DNA of 64,000 nt from Actinoalloteichus hymeniacidonis (GTDB lineage: Bacteria; Actinomycetota; Actinomycetes; Mycobacteriales; Pseudonocardiaceae): assembly GCF_014203365.1 (NCBI RefSeq), contig NZ_JACHIS010000001.1, positions 6,242,208 to 6,306,207 on the forward strand. Direction: 5' to 3'. Shown here in pieces: positions 27,231-35,922 of the stretch (its first letter is position 1; each line of letters begins with the position of its first letter). The translations under genes were made by a program, and so were the position numbers. The notes beneath the pieces are model-generated. The model was given only the letters and a program-made list of their open reading frames with translations, did no database searches and was not told the DNA's origin.

Positions 27231-28996
27231 TTAGCGGAGTCCTCGGAATGGTCCGACTCGCCGTCAGTCAGATTCTCGACGGTCGGGGCCGAACCCTTTT
27301 TCTTCTTGATGGCTCCGACCTCGATCTGGAAGTCACCCGCGAATCGCTTGTTTCCGTGGATGACCGCCTGCTCGATGACTGCCTCCGCCTTCTCACTGCG
27401 GCGAACCATCGGGTCGCTACGCAGATCCTTGGCCAACGAGAAGCACATGAGCACCATCACGAGGACGAATGGCGTCGCCGCCAGAATCGTCAGATCCTGT
27501 AGGCCGGATAGCGCATCGTCGCCACCACCGCCAACCATCAGCATGATGGCCGCGACGGCACCGGTGGCCACACCCCAGAAGATGACCACGGGACGGCTGG
27601 GGGAGATGGAACCGCGTTCCGACATCGTCCCCATCACCACGGAAGCCGCGTCGGCACCGGAGACGAAGAAGATCGACACGAGGATCATCACCAGCACGCT
27701 CACCACCTCGAAGAGTGGGAACTGTGCCAACAGGCCGAACAACTGGGCTTCCTGCCCGCCCGCATTCGCTAGATCGACGCCCTGTGATTGTTCATAGATC
27801 GCCGTACCGCCGAGGATGGCGAACCACACCAGGCTGACGATGCTGGGAACGAGGATCACGCCGGTGACGAACTGCCGGATGGTCCGGCCACGGCTGATGC
27901 GCGCGATGAACAGACCCACGAACGGCGCCCAGGAGATCCACCAGGCCCAGTAGAAGACGGTCCAGCCGGACAGCCAGGTGTTGACGGCGTCGCCGCCGGT
28001 GGCGTCGGTCCGCGCGGCCATCTGCGCGAGGTCGTTGAAGTAGGCGCCGATGGAGGTCGGCACCAGGTTCAGGATCATGACCGTCGGGCCGACCACGAAC
28101 AGGAACAACGCGAGCAGCAGTGCCAACACCATGTTGATGTTCGACAGCCACTGGATGCCCTTGGCCACGCCGGAGACCGCCGAGGCGATGAAGGCGATGG
28201 TGAGCACGGTGATGATCGCAACCAGCACACCGGTGCCGATGCTCTCCTGCCAGCCGACCTCTTGGAGCCCGCTGCCGATCTGCAGCGCGCCGAGGCCGAG
28301 CGAGGTGGCCGAGCCGAAGAGGGTCGCGAAGATCGCGAGGATGTCGATCACGCGCCCGGCGGGGCCGTTTGATATCCGCTTGCCGAACAGCGGCGCGAAG
28401 GTCGCACTGATCAGCTGCTTGCGGCCACGACGGAACGTGCCGTAGGCGATGGCCAGTCCGAGCACCGCGTAGATGGCCCACGGGTGCAGGGTCCAGTGGA
28501 ACAACGAGGTGGCCATCGCGGTCGAGAGGGCTTCGTTGCTCTCCGCCGCAACCGTGCCGGGCGGGGGATCCGCATAATGCGTCAACGGCTCGGTAACACC
28601 GAAGAACATCAGACCGATTCCCATACCGGCGCTGAACATCATCGCGATCCACGAGACGGTCCGGAATTCCGGCTTCTCGTCATCGCGACCCAGTGGGATG
28701 TTGCCGTACCTACTTGCCGCCAGCCACAGGATGAAAACCACGAATCCGGAGGCAGCCAGCACGAACACCCAGCCCGTGTTGGTCATCAGCCAGCCGAGTG
28801 CGGAGCCCGAGAAGCTTCCCAGGCCGGCGGTGTCCACGATGCCCCACACCATGAAAGCCACCGCGAGGAACGCGGAGACACCGAAGACCACGTAGTCGGT
28901 CTTCGGCCGGTCCGCCTTCGTGACGGCTGTCGCAGCCGTGCCTGGCGGTTCTGCGGGGTCGGTCGATCGTGCGTTGTCAGGGTCGTCAGTCGTCAC
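27227..28996 (-). CDS. BCCT-family betaine/carnitine/choline transporter
   Basis: A 589-residue secondary carrier with twelve hydrophobic helices. The family's central signature is clear: TVFYWAWWISWAPFVGLFIARISRG, where the Trp residues bind the quaternary ammonium. GMGIGLMFFGVTEPL marks helix 3, the sodium/substrate region of BetP-like carriers. The amino tail is acidic and polar, and the carboxy tail (about 75 residues) ends with a Lys run and an acidic stretch. It begins the operon that also encodes a full ABC importer for the same solute class. The nearest ribosome binding site lies 25 bases before the GTG with an inverted repeat between. Confidence 0.95.
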   Translation of the reverse strand: MTTDDPDNARSTDPAEPPGTAATAVTKADRPKTDYVVFGVSAFLAVAFMVWGIVDTAGLGSFSGSALGWLMTNTGWVFVLAASGFVVFILWLAASRYGNIPLGRDDEKPEFRTVSWIAMMFSAGMGIGLMFFGVTEPLTHYADPPPGTVAAESNEALSTAMATSLFHWTLHPWAIYAVLGLAIAYGTFRRGRKQLISATFAPLFGKRISNGPAGRVIDILAIFATLFGSATSLGLGALQIGSGLQEVGWQESIGTGVLVAIITVLTIAFIASAVSGVAKGIQWLSNINMVLALLLALFLFVVGPTVMILNLVPTSIGAYFNDLAQMAARTDATGGDAVNTWLSGWTVFYWAWWISWAPFVGLFIARISRGRTIRQFVTGVILVPSIVSLVWFAILGGTAIYEQSQGVDLANAGGQEAQLFGLLAQFPLFEVVSVLVMILVSIFFVSGADAASVVMGTMSERGSISPSRPVVIFWGVATGAVAAIMLMVGGGGDDALSGLQDLTILAATPFVLVMVLMCFSLAKDLRSDPMVRRSEKAEAVIEQAVIHGNKRFAGDFQIEVGAIKKKKGSAPTVENLTDGESDHSEDSAK

Positions 28997-29005
28997 TTCG
29001 TGCGA

Positions 29006-29030
29006 CGCCCGGTTCCGGGCGCCCCTCCTT
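29006..29030 (-). promoter_or_regulatory. Ribosome binding site separated from the BCCT start by an inverted repeat
   Basis: On the minus strand AAGGAGGGG (29030-29022) is followed by an inverted repeat CGCCC/GGGCG (29021-29006, seven pairs if a two-base loop were allowed), then ten bases and the GTG. The plain spacing is too long. A hairpin between them would bring the site to a normal distance. Whether it forms, and whether it regulates, is inference. Confidence 0.4.
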
Positions 29031-29052
29031 TCAGTGGGAAGGCACGCCCATT

Positions 29053-29081
29053 ACTCAGAGCACCCGTTGTGTGCTCTGAGT
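29053..29081. promoter_or_regulatory. Perfect 11-bp inverted repeat upstream of the BCCT/ABC operon
   Basis: ACTCAGAGCAC at 29053-29063 is mirrored by GTGCTCTGAGT at 29071-29081 with a 7-base spacer. It lies about 60 bases before the BCCT start, in the gap between divergent transcription units. There is no T-run, so it looks more like an operator for a dimeric regulator than a terminator. Confidence 0.6.
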
Positions 29082-29181
29082 GAGAAGCGTGCCATCAGCG
29101 GGTCCACAGTTGCTCAACACGCTCGCAGAAGCAACCAGACCCGGGCATGGCGTCATCGAAACGACACATAGGCTTGACACC

Positions 29182-29751
29182 GTGACCGACGCGCCGTACA
29201 GGGCTCGCGGGGTGCCTTCGGCGCTCTGCGGGACGCTGTCGGCACTGCTCGCTTCGTCACTGTCGGTATCGGCACACGCCGTGGCGGGGGGCGCCGCCCC
29301 GGACCTCGGACTAACGCTGATTCTCACGACTGCACTCGCCACCATCCTGGTAGGCGCGCCGAGACGACGCCGAGGTCTTCCCACCGCGCTGGGCACCCTG
29401 GCTCTCTCTCAGCTCGGGATGCACGCATTACTCGAATTGCTGAGCACGCACAGCCACCAGGCGTCCACAGTGGCGTATATCACGTTTAATCCGCTCGTGA
29501 TGGTCGCCTCCCACGCGGTGGCCACCCTCGTGGGCGCCCTCCTGCTGACACATGCCGATCATGTATTGCGGCGTGGCCTCGGCATGGTGCACCGAGGCGT
29601 CGAACGCCTCCGGGGTCTGTTGGCAGGCACCGCACGCCCTGTCGCCGACGGCGTGCCGTGCCTCGTCCCGCTGACGGCAGGGCCATCGCGGCGCTTCCGG
29701 ATCCAGGCAGGCCGGGTGAACACCCGGCGCGGCCCGCCACGAACTCCCTGA
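29182..29751 (+). CDS. Membrane protein of the copper-handling gene set
   Basis: About 189 residues from GTG 29182; this start is uncertain, since longer in-frame GTGs exist but would begin inside an inverted repeat. About four hydrophobic helices are seen (ALCGTLSALLASSLSVSAHAVAGG, LILTTALATILVGAP, VMVASHAVATLVGALLL). A histidine-bearing loop between helices reads GMHALLELLSTHSHQ. I recognise the layout as that of a small His-containing membrane protein often found next to ycnI and copC in actinobacteria. Its tail is basic. A role in copper insertion or sensing is inferred from the neighbours only. Confidence 0.7.
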   Translation: MTDAPYRARGVPSALCGTLSALLASSLSVSAHAVAGGAAPDLGLTLILTTALATILVGAPRRRRGLPTALGTLALSQLGMHALLELLSTHSHQASTVAYITFNPLVMVASHAVATLVGALLLTHADHVLRRGLGMVHRGVERLRGLLAGTARPVADGVPCLVPLTAGPSRRFRIQAGRVNTRRGPPRTP

Positions 29752-29818
29752 AGAACCCCGTACGGTCGGCGCCCGACGAACAGCGTCGCCGACCAACCAC
29801 TTCAGGAAAGAGAAGGAC

Positions 29819-30532
29819 ATGGCGACAACACGCATGCCCAGCAGGTTCGGCGGCGCCCTCGCGCTCGCCGGGGTCTGCTGCCTCGTCGGCACGGGCCAGG
29901 CGATGGCCCACGTCAGTGCCGTTCCGGACGAGGCGGCGAAGGGCGGCTACGCCACCATCGCGCTGCGGGTGCCCAACGAGCGACCGGACGCGAGCACGGT
30001 GAGCGTTGCGGTCGGCTTCCCGGCCGATCAGCCGCTGGCCTCGGTACGCACCCAACCGCAGCCCGGCTGGACGATCGAGGTCGAACGGGCGGACGAGGAG
30101 TCCGAGGACTCCCCCGTGAGCACCGTGACCTGGACCGCCGAGGACGGCGCGGAGATCGGCCCCGACCAGTTCCAGGAGTTCTCGCTGAGCCTGGGCGGAC
30201 TTCCGACCGATACCGATCAGTTGGTGCTTCCCGTCGATCAGACCTATGACAGCGGCGAGGTGGTGAGCTGGGACGAGCCGCCCGCCGATGGCGAGGAGGA
30301 GCCGGAGCGACCCGCGCCCGTGGTCACCCTCGTCGATAGCGAGGACACCGGTCACGGTCATGGCGTGGACTCGGCGACCGGTTCGGCGGACGAGACCACC
30401 GACGACGCGGCCGAGTCGGCTGGTCAGACGCAGGACGACACCGCTCGACTGTTGGGCGGGGGCGGCCTGGTGGTCGGTGCGCTGGGCGTCGGGTTCGGCA
30501 TCGGCGCGATCCTGCGGTCGAAGAAGCGATGA
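29819..30532 (+). CDS. ycnI: YcnI-family (DUF1775) copper-binding protein
   Basis: A 237-residue secreted, membrane-anchored protein. The ATG follows AGAGAAGGAC. The signal peptide ends AMAHVSAVPDEAAKG, so the mature chain begins with a histidine, which in this family helps bind Cu(II). The YcnI fold covers residues about 30-160 (YATIALRVPNE, QPGWTIEV, EFSLSLGGLP, WDEPP). A polar linker with GHGHG and a carboxy membrane helix (LLGGGGLVVGALGVGFGIGAIL) follow, ending in a basic tail. Copper chaperone or storage outside the membrane is the accepted role. Its stop overlaps the copC start. Confidence 0.92.
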   Translation: MATTRMPSRFGGALALAGVCCLVGTGQAMAHVSAVPDEAAKGGYATIALRVPNERPDASTVSVAVGFPADQPLASVRTQPQPGWTIEVERADEESEDSPVSTVTWTAEDGAEIGPDQFQEFSLSLGGLPTDTDQLVLPVDQTYDSGEVVSWDEPPADGEEEPERPAPVVTLVDSEDTGHGHGVDSATGSADETTDDAAESAGQTQDDTARLLGGGGLVVGALGVGFGIGAILRSKKR

Positions 30533-31095
30533 CGACGCGGCGCGGCGCGCGTTGGTCGCTGATCGCCTCGATCGTCGGGTTCATGCTGCTCGGGATCGCG
30601 GCACCGGCCTGGGCGCACAACGTGTTGATCGAGAGTCGTCCCGGGGACGGCGACATGGTGGAGGGCGCACCGGAGATCGTCGAGTTGGTCTTCGATCAGC
30701 GGGTTCAACCGGGCTTCAACACGGTGACGGTGACCGGGCCGGATGGGAATCGCTGGGAGGAGACCAGCGAGGCGACGGTGTCGAACGACACCGTCAGCAC
30801 CTCGCTGCATCCGCTCGGGCCCGAGGGCGAGTACACCGTCGGGTACCGGGTGCTCTCCGCCGACGGCCACACCGTCACCGGAAGCACCACCTTCACCCTC
30901 TCGACGGCAGGGGACGGCGAGGTTCCGCCGCAGCCGGTCGACGAGTCCACCGAGTCCGCCGAGGAGGGCGCCGATTCCGGGGATACGGGTGGAATGCCGG
31001 TCTGGCCGTGGATCGCCGGGGCGGCGCTGCTGTTGGTCGTCGGAGTCACGGTGGCCATGCGGCTGGGCAACGACGACCGGAGCCCGAAGAAGTAG
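30529..31095 (+). CDS. copC: CopC-domain copper resistance protein
   Basis: A 188-residue exported protein overlapping ycnI by four bases. A signal peptide ends AWAHN, giving the amino-terminal histidine used in copper binding. The CopC domain covers residues about 27-125: SRPGDGDMV, LVFDQRVQPGF and a conserved DGHTVTGSTTFTL with the second His ligand. A disordered acidic linker and a carboxy membrane helix (VWPWIAGAALLLVVGVTVA) anchor it. It would bind copper on the outer face and hand it to the CopD protein encoded next. Confidence 0.94.
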   Translation: MTTRRGARWSLIASIVGFMLLGIAAPAWAHNVLIESRPGDGDMVEGAPEIVELVFDQRVQPGFNTVTVTGPDGNRWEETSEATVSNDTVSTSLHPLGPEGEYTVGYRVLSADGHTVTGSTTFTLSTAGDGEVPPQPVDESTESAEEGADSGDTGGMPVWPWIAGAALLLVVGVTVAMRLGNDDRSPKK

Positions 31096-31152
31096 TGCGA
31101 TAGACGGCAACCAAGGCATCGAAATGGTGAGCGTTTCGCGTGAGTATTAATA

Positions 31153-32151
31153 GTGAATCGCGATACTGACCGAGGTCTCGCTCGGTTTCCGCTGTTCATC
31201 GCCTTGGCAGGGGCGGTGGCCGGGCTGGCGCTCGGCCTCGCCCTTGCCGTGGGCACTGCGGCGACGCCCGCCGATGTGTTCGCGCTGCCCGCCCTGCGGC
31301 TGGCGGTCGACCTCACGGGCACCCTCGTGGTCGGCTCGTCCGCCATCGGCCTCCTGTTGCCCGCCGAATCGCATTCGCCTGCCCGATCCACGGCCGGTCG
31401 TGCCGCAGCCCGCGAGGTTCGACATCTCGGCGGACGACTCACGCTCGCAGGCTCGGCGGCCTGGGCCCTGCTCGCCCTCGTCCTGCTGTGGGTGCAGGCA
31501 GGCATCGCCAGCGGCGAAGGACTGGGTATCGGGCTCGACCGGGTCTCGGACTACCTCGATGTGGTGGCGGCGGGCCGGGGGCTGCTCGTCGCAGCAGCCG
31601 CCGCAGTGCTGTGTGGCGTCCTCGTCGCGGTCGGCGAGCGCCGCGAGCTCCCACCCTGGATGCTCCCGGCGGTAGCCCTACTCGGGATCACCGCCCTACC
31701 GCTCACCGGACACGCCGCCGCGCTGGAGGACCACGGCCTCGCGGTGGCCGTGGCGGCGCTCCACGCGGGTGCCGCAGCGGTATGGGTCGGTGGACTCGCG
31801 GTGATCCTGCTGTTGGTGGCCCCGCGCCGGGGACTGGCAGCGCAGGTATTGCCCCGGTTCTCCCGGATCGCGGCCTGGTCACTGGCCATCGTTGCGGTAA
31901 GCGGTCTACTCAGTGCGCTCATCCGCATCGATCCGATGCCCGCCGGGCTGCTCACGACCGGGTACGGCTGGCTGGTCCTCGCGAAAACCGGCGTCCTCAT
32001 GTTGCTGGCCGCCGTCGGCTGGACACTGCGATCCCGGGTCGTTCCCAGCGTCGCCCGGCATCAGCCAGGTAGCCTGCGGCGCTGGGCCACGATCGAACTG
32101 GGCCTCATGACCCTCGCCTTCGGACTCGCCGCCGTACTCGCGATGGTCTGA
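31153..32151 (+). CDS. copD: CopD-family copper transport membrane protein
   Basis: A 332-residue protein with eight or nine helices starting at GTG 31153. Conserved features of the CopD domain are present: ALPLTGHAAALEDHG with histidines near a helix end, and LHAGAAAVWVGGLAVILLL, whose His-Ala-Gly-Ala region is the family mark. RFSRIAAWSLAIVAVSGLL and TGYGWLVLAKTGVLMLLAAVG follow. It probably imports copper into the cytoplasm, working with CopC and YcnI upstream. The carboxy-terminal cytochrome-assembly domain seen in some larger fusions is absent. Confidence 0.92.
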   Translation: MNRDTDRGLARFPLFIALAGAVAGLALGLALAVGTAATPADVFALPALRLAVDLTGTLVVGSSAIGLLLPAESHSPARSTAGRAAAREVRHLGGRLTLAGSAAWALLALVLLWVQAGIASGEGLGIGLDRVSDYLDVVAAGRGLLVAAAAAVLCGVLVAVGERRELPPWMLPAVALLGITALPLTGHAAALEDHGLAVAVAALHAGAAAVWVGGLAVILLLVAPRRGLAAQVLPRFSRIAAWSLAIVAVSGLLSALIRIDPMPAGLLTTGYGWLVLAKTGVLMLLAAVGWTLRSRVVPSVARHQPGSLRRWATIELGLMTLAFGLAAVLAMV

Positions 32152-32183
32152 CGAACCACCGACCCGAACACCGCGGCCGCCGA

Positions 32184-32498
32184 TCAGAATCGGCCGATAT
32201 GGCGGAGTGTCCTGGCACCCTCGGGGCGACGAGCCATCCGGTCCAGGACCGCGACGCATTGCCTGCCACGTTCGTGGAGCTCACGACGGCCGATCCAGCC
32301 CGCCCCGTACCAGCGATACGCCTGCCCCAACATGACCAGCGCGGCCAGATACTCACTCGCCCGCCGAGCCGAGGGTTCCGACAGCCCCACTACCAGTGGC
32401 AACTGTGAATCGACGAGCTCGTCCAGCATGGCGGCGGTGCGCAGAGCCCGCCTAGCCGATGATCCCGATCGAACCCGACGATCCCTGCGCCACGTCAC
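32184..32498 (-). CDS. Small hypothetical protein
   Basis: A 104-residue frame with high G/C in third positions. Its GTG at 32498 follows GAGGTGGG by seven bases. The body is helical and Arg-rich (YLAALVMLGQAYRWYGAGW, RRELHERGRQCVAVLDRMA) with no motif I recognise. An internal ATG at 32429 gives a shorter form of 81 residues. It converges on copD with 32 bases between stops. Real but unknown is my best judgement; a chance frame remains possible. Confidence 0.5.
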   Translation of the reverse strand: MTWRRDRRVRSGSSARRALRTAAMLDELVDSQLPLVVGLSEPSARRASEYLAALVMLGQAYRWYGAGWIGRRELHERGRQCVAVLDRMARRPEGARTLRHIGRF

Positions 32499-32696
32499 GG
32501 ACAGCCCACCTCACCTCGTGCGACCGCGCTACGCCTCGAGAGGACGAAACCGGTGGCCGACGACCGCGAACGGTGCGGCGGAGTCGACGAACGGTCGCCC
32601 ATGCCGGGCTGGACGGTCATTCCGGCCGGATAGCCTGGGCATCGCCGAATCGGCGACTCGCGTTACGCACCCGGACCGAATGCCCACGTCGAGTGA

Positions 32697-33611
32697 TCAA
32701 CGATAGGGCGTCCACGGGACCGTGACATCGCCCGATCGCAGCGATTCGAGGCGCAGCTGCAACTGGGCGCGAACGCCGGGATTACTCCGCAGGATCGGCA
32801 GCACACTGGTGGTCAGCTTCAGTTCTCGGACGTCCCGCAGCACGGCGAATCCCGACCAGCGGGTGATGTCGAAGCCGTACTCGTAGGCCAACAGCCGCTG
32901 CTGCTCCTCGGGGTGCAGGAAGCGTTGGGCGCCGACGGCCAGCGGGGTGAGGTCCCACTCCCGGGGGCCGACGCACGTCGAATCGAAGTCGCAGATCGCC
33001 GTGCCGTCCGGCCCCGGGATGAGATTGCCGAGGTGGGCATCGCCATGCAGCACGCCCTGCGGCAAGGGGAAACGCAGGTCGCGCAGCCGGTCGGCCACCT
33101 CGGCACAGCGGCCCTCCAGAAAGGCCCGGTCCCGATCGGACAGTTCCTCCGCGTCGGCGAGTCGCCGATGAACGTCGTCGAGCGGCCGCCAGGTCGGCAA
33201 CGGGAAGTCCGGTGCCTGGAGGCGATGGATGTCGCGGAGCAGCCGGGCCAGGTCCTTGGCACCCGGTGGCGGGCCGACGTGGGGGATCATCTCCCAGATC
33301 GTCGCCACCTGACCCGCCGCATAGACCGGCTGCTCGATACCCGCAGGCAGCCGGACCGCCGAAACGTCGTTCTCGGCCAGCCAGCGGGCGATCCGCACCA
33401 CCTTCTCGGCGCGGTGCCGGAGCCGGGCCGACGCGACGATACGCACGACGTGCCGCCGATCGGCCAGCTCGAACACCGCGTTGTTCGTCACGCGGATCAA
33501 CCTCGCCCCGCGTGGATCGAGTCCGACTCGCGCGCAGATCTCCTCGAGCGCGACGGTCAGCTTCGCGATCGTGAAACGACCGTCGATTCGGTTCTCCGCG
33601 ATCACCGTCAT
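32697..33611 (-). CDS. Aminoglycoside-phosphotransferase-family kinase
   Basis: A 304-residue protein with the APH/choline-kinase fold. The catalytic loop VLHGDAHLGNLI (near residue 189) carries the Asp, His and Asn of the family. AICDFDSTCVGPREWDL supplies the metal-binding Asp. The amino lobe (NAVFELADRRHVVRIVAS) fits an ATP site without a glycine-rich loop. The overlapping ATGA with the XRE-family regulator means the two are co-translated. The substrate is unknown: members phosphorylate antibiotics, sugars, choline or homoserine. Drug resistance should not be assumed. Confidence 0.88.
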   Translation of the reverse strand: MTVIAENRIDGRFTIAKLTVALEEICARVGLDPRGARLIRVTNNAVFELADRRHVVRIVASARLRHRAEKVVRIARWLAENDVSAVRLPAGIEQPVYAAGQVATIWEMIPHVGPPPGAKDLARLLRDIHRLQAPDFPLPTWRPLDDVHRRLADAEELSDRDRAFLEGRCAEVADRLRDLRFPLPQGVLHGDAHLGNLIPGPDGTAICDFDSTCVGPREWDLTPLAVGAQRFLHPEEQQRLLAYEYGFDITRWSGFAVLRDVRELKLTTSVLPILRSNPGVRAQLQLRLESLRSGDVTVPWTPYR

Positions 33612-34990
33612 GCCACTCGGTGGCTCCTGATCCGCTCCGCGAGCTCCTTGCTCATCGGATTGGCGGATCGCTTCTGCGCTAGGTCTTCCAACGGCTTCAT
33701 CCGGTCGAACACCCGCTTGGAGCGGACGTGTTCACTCGCGTCGAGTGCCAACGAGCCCATCTGCGAGCTCTGGTCGGTGTCGCCCTCGATGAGGTGGTTC
33801 AACGCGAGCATCGTGCACTGGAACGCCACATTCCTGGTCGGTGCACCGCCGACGGCCTGGTAGTCGCTGATCGCCCTGTTCAGCGAGTTGATCGCGATCC
33901 GGCTGTGCTTGGGATCGGCGTCGTCCTTGGTGGCCAGCTCGGTGTGGATGGCTCCGATCATGGCGAAGAGGTCGGTCTCGTCGAAGAACCGCACCCAGCC
34001 GGGCGGATCGCTGCGCTCACTGCGCTCGAACATGTCCTTGGCCATGTTGACCAAGTTCTTCGCGGGCCGCTCCATGCCCATCTTCGCGTACGCCCACGCC
34101 TCGTTCGCGCAGAGCACCGCAGTGGTGAGCTGCGAACCGGTGTTCTGGGCAGCCATCTGGCCGAGTTGGAAGAGCTTCAGCGCCTCGTTGGGCTCGTCGT
34201 GGTGTAGGTACAACCGGCCCGTGCGGTAGAGCACGTTCGCGACCAGCGAATCGTCGCCGCCTCGGCGGGCGAACTCGAGTGCTCGCGAGAAGTGTCCGCG
34301 CGCGGAGTCGATCAGTCCGGTGTCGAACGACGTCCAGCCCGCGAGGTTGTGCAGGTCGCCGATGGCGACGAAGAGCCGGTTCTCGATCCCGTCCCGGCGC
34401 TGCGCGCTGAGAAGCTGCTGAGCCCATCTGAGCTGGGCGATCACGGCGTCCCGACAGAAACCGCCGCCGTGTCGGGAGTCCAATGACCGCAGCGCACTGG
34501 TCGCCGCCTCGATCTGACGTACGTCGGTCACCCCGATCCGCCCCGGCACCGGGGTCTGATCCGAGGTAGGCGCCCAAACCTCGTCTTCTCCGAAGACGGC
34601 AGCCCCGACGGTCACGGCGGCAGCGTGCGCCAGGAATTTACGGCGCTTCACCGTTTCGTCCTCCTCCGACTTTGAGTCACCAGTCACGCCAACGACCTTG
34701 ATCGCGGTGCCCTCGTCATAGGCCAAGCCCATGAACCCCCGAGGAACCCGGAGCCCGTCTGCAATCCGGACCAGCACGTCATAAGCCATGACCTGTCGGC
34801 CCTTGAGGATCTCCGAGACCTCGGACTGCGACTGCCCTGTCGCGGCGGCGATCTGACGCTGAGAGATGCCGTGTTTGCGTAGCAACCGATAGACGGCGCT
34901 GATCTCGCGCTTGAGAAGCGCGTCGCGCATCTCTTGGCCCTCCCAGAACTCGGGTGTAACAAGAGCGCTGCGCGTACCGATGGTGTTCAT
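33608..34990 (-). CDS. XRE-family regulator with TPR-like carboxy region
   Basis: A 460-residue protein from the ATG at 34990, which follows GGGAGGGGG; a longer frame lacks a binding site. Residues about 29-90 form an HTH: LLRKHGISQRQIAAATGQSQSEVSEIL. The rest is a long helical array with TPR-like repeats (LGQMAAQNTGSQLTTAVLCANEAWAYAKMG, NRAISDYQAVGGAPTRNVAF). This build is common in streptomycetes and relatives, often next to small genes of unknown function, as here on the other strand. It may control its own operon and the divergent pair. The kinase gene overlaps it. Confidence 0.88.
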   Translation of the reverse strand: MNTIGTRSALVTPEFWEGQEMRDALLKREISAVYRLLRKHGISQRQIAAATGQSQSEVSEILKGRQVMAYDVLVRIADGLRVPRGFMGLAYDEGTAIKVVGVTGDSKSEEDETVKRRKFLAHAAAVTVGAAVFGEDEVWAPTSDQTPVPGRIGVTDVRQIEAATSALRSLDSRHGGGFCRDAVIAQLRWAQQLLSAQRRDGIENRLFVAIGDLHNLAGWTSFDTGLIDSARGHFSRALEFARRGGDDSLVANVLYRTGRLYLHHDEPNEALKLFQLGQMAAQNTGSQLTTAVLCANEAWAYAKMGMERPAKNLVNMAKDMFERSERSDPPGWVRFFDETDLFAMIGAIHTELATKDDADPKHSRIAINSLNRAISDYQAVGGAPTRNVAFQCTMLALNHLIEGDTDQSSQMGSLALDASEHVRSKRVFDRMKPLEDLAQKRSANPMSKELAERIRSHRVA

Positions 34991-35219
34991 TTGAACCCCC
35001 TCCCGCTCCAACGGGCGTCTCCCGCAGAGTAAGGCCACGTTGTGCCCCGGTGAAGTCCCGATCGGCGAGGCTGATCGGCTCCACCTAACGCCGCTGACCG
35101 CTTGTCGTCGAAGTGCAGCCGATCAACGCAACTGGGCTCGCCAGGACAACGCTTGTGAATCAAGGTTGTACCCGGAACGACGGAACGCGGTGCGATCGAC
35201 AGTGAGGAACGGAAGAGTC

Positions 35220-35519
35220 GTGAGGCTGACGAGTCAGATCGACCCCCTAGGCGGGGGCGACGCGGGACAGGTGGAGCACACAGCCGGTCTCCGCTCGGGC
35301 TCGGCATCGAGCGGTACGACCGAGCCGCATGGTGGCAGGCCGCACTGGTTGGTGGATTGCCGCGATGTGGCGAACCGCCCCTGCGTGATCACCGTGCTCG
35401 TCGACAACGGCAAGGTGGTCCTGCTCGGACCGCCCGGCGAAACCGCCGTGCTGACCCAAGCCGAGGTCGGTCGACTTCGGACAGTGCTGCAAGAAGCCGC
35501 CGAGCTGGCGGAAAGGTGA
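35220..35519 (+). CDS. Small protein divergent from the XRE regulator
   Basis: About 99 residues from GTG 35220, with GGAAGAG close before it; a GTG at 35202 is an alternative. The conserved-looking part is HWLVDCRDVANRPCVITVLVDNGKVVLLGPPGETAVLT followed by a helix (EVGRLRTVLQEAAELAER). No known domain name comes to mind. The beta-rich core and helical end resemble small actinomycete proteins encoded beside XRE-type regulators. It forms a two-gene unit with the next gene, seven bases on. Confidence 0.65.
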   Translation: MRLTSQIDPLGGGDAGQVEHTAGLRSGSASSGTTEPHGGRPHWLVDCRDVANRPCVITVLVDNGKVVLLGPPGETAVLTQAEVGRLRTVLQEAAELAER

Positions 35520-35526
35520 CGTTGCG

Positions 35527-35922
35527 GTGGACGAGATACTTGGCCGTGTCTTGCGCACGGCGGTCTGGGAACGGCTCGACATGCTCACCGAGCTTGCCGA
35601 GCGAGCTGACACCTCATCACTTCTCTCGGTAGCGCGCTCCGAACTGCCACGGCTGACCGAGTGCTGGCGTGAGCTGCTGAACGCGCACCAACCCGACAAC
35701 CGGGGCAACTGCCGCGAATGCTCGACGCGGTGGCGCCAGCAACAGGCACCGTGCGAGGTCTGGCGGGCCGCGTACGAGCACCTGGTGATGGGTGGGCTGG
35801 CCCCATCGGCGGCCGATCCGAACACCGGTGCAGCCCCGGCGGCAACCGCCACGATCGGCAAGAACAGGTTGACCAATGCTTCGAGCGCCGACCGGACACA
35901 CCTGATCGTCGGGGCGGCCTGA
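35527..35922 (+). CDS. Small Cys-containing protein paired with the preceding gene
   Basis: A 131-residue protein starting at GTG 35527. The amino half is helical (VLRTAVWERLDMLTELAER). A compact cysteine motif follows, with Cys in GNCRECSTRW and a further Cys in APCEVWRAAYEHLV, possibly a zinc site. The last 45 residues are disordered. Proteins with this Cys-x2-Cys and PC-x-VW pattern occur in Pseudonocardiaceae near XRE regulators, which I recall only as hypothetical. It is co-transcribed with the gene before it. Confidence 0.65.
   Translation: MDEILGRVLRTAVWERLDMLTELAERADTSSLLSVARSELPRLTECWRELLNAHQPDNRGNCRECSTRWRQQQAPCEVWRAAYEHLVMGGLAPSAADPNTGAAPAATATIGKNRLTNASSADRTHLIVGAA

Noticed and set aside
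32697..33611. Aminoglycoside resistance gene
   Set aside because: Only the general kinase fold is visible; the family includes many non-antibiotic kinases and no antibiotic cluster is adjacent.
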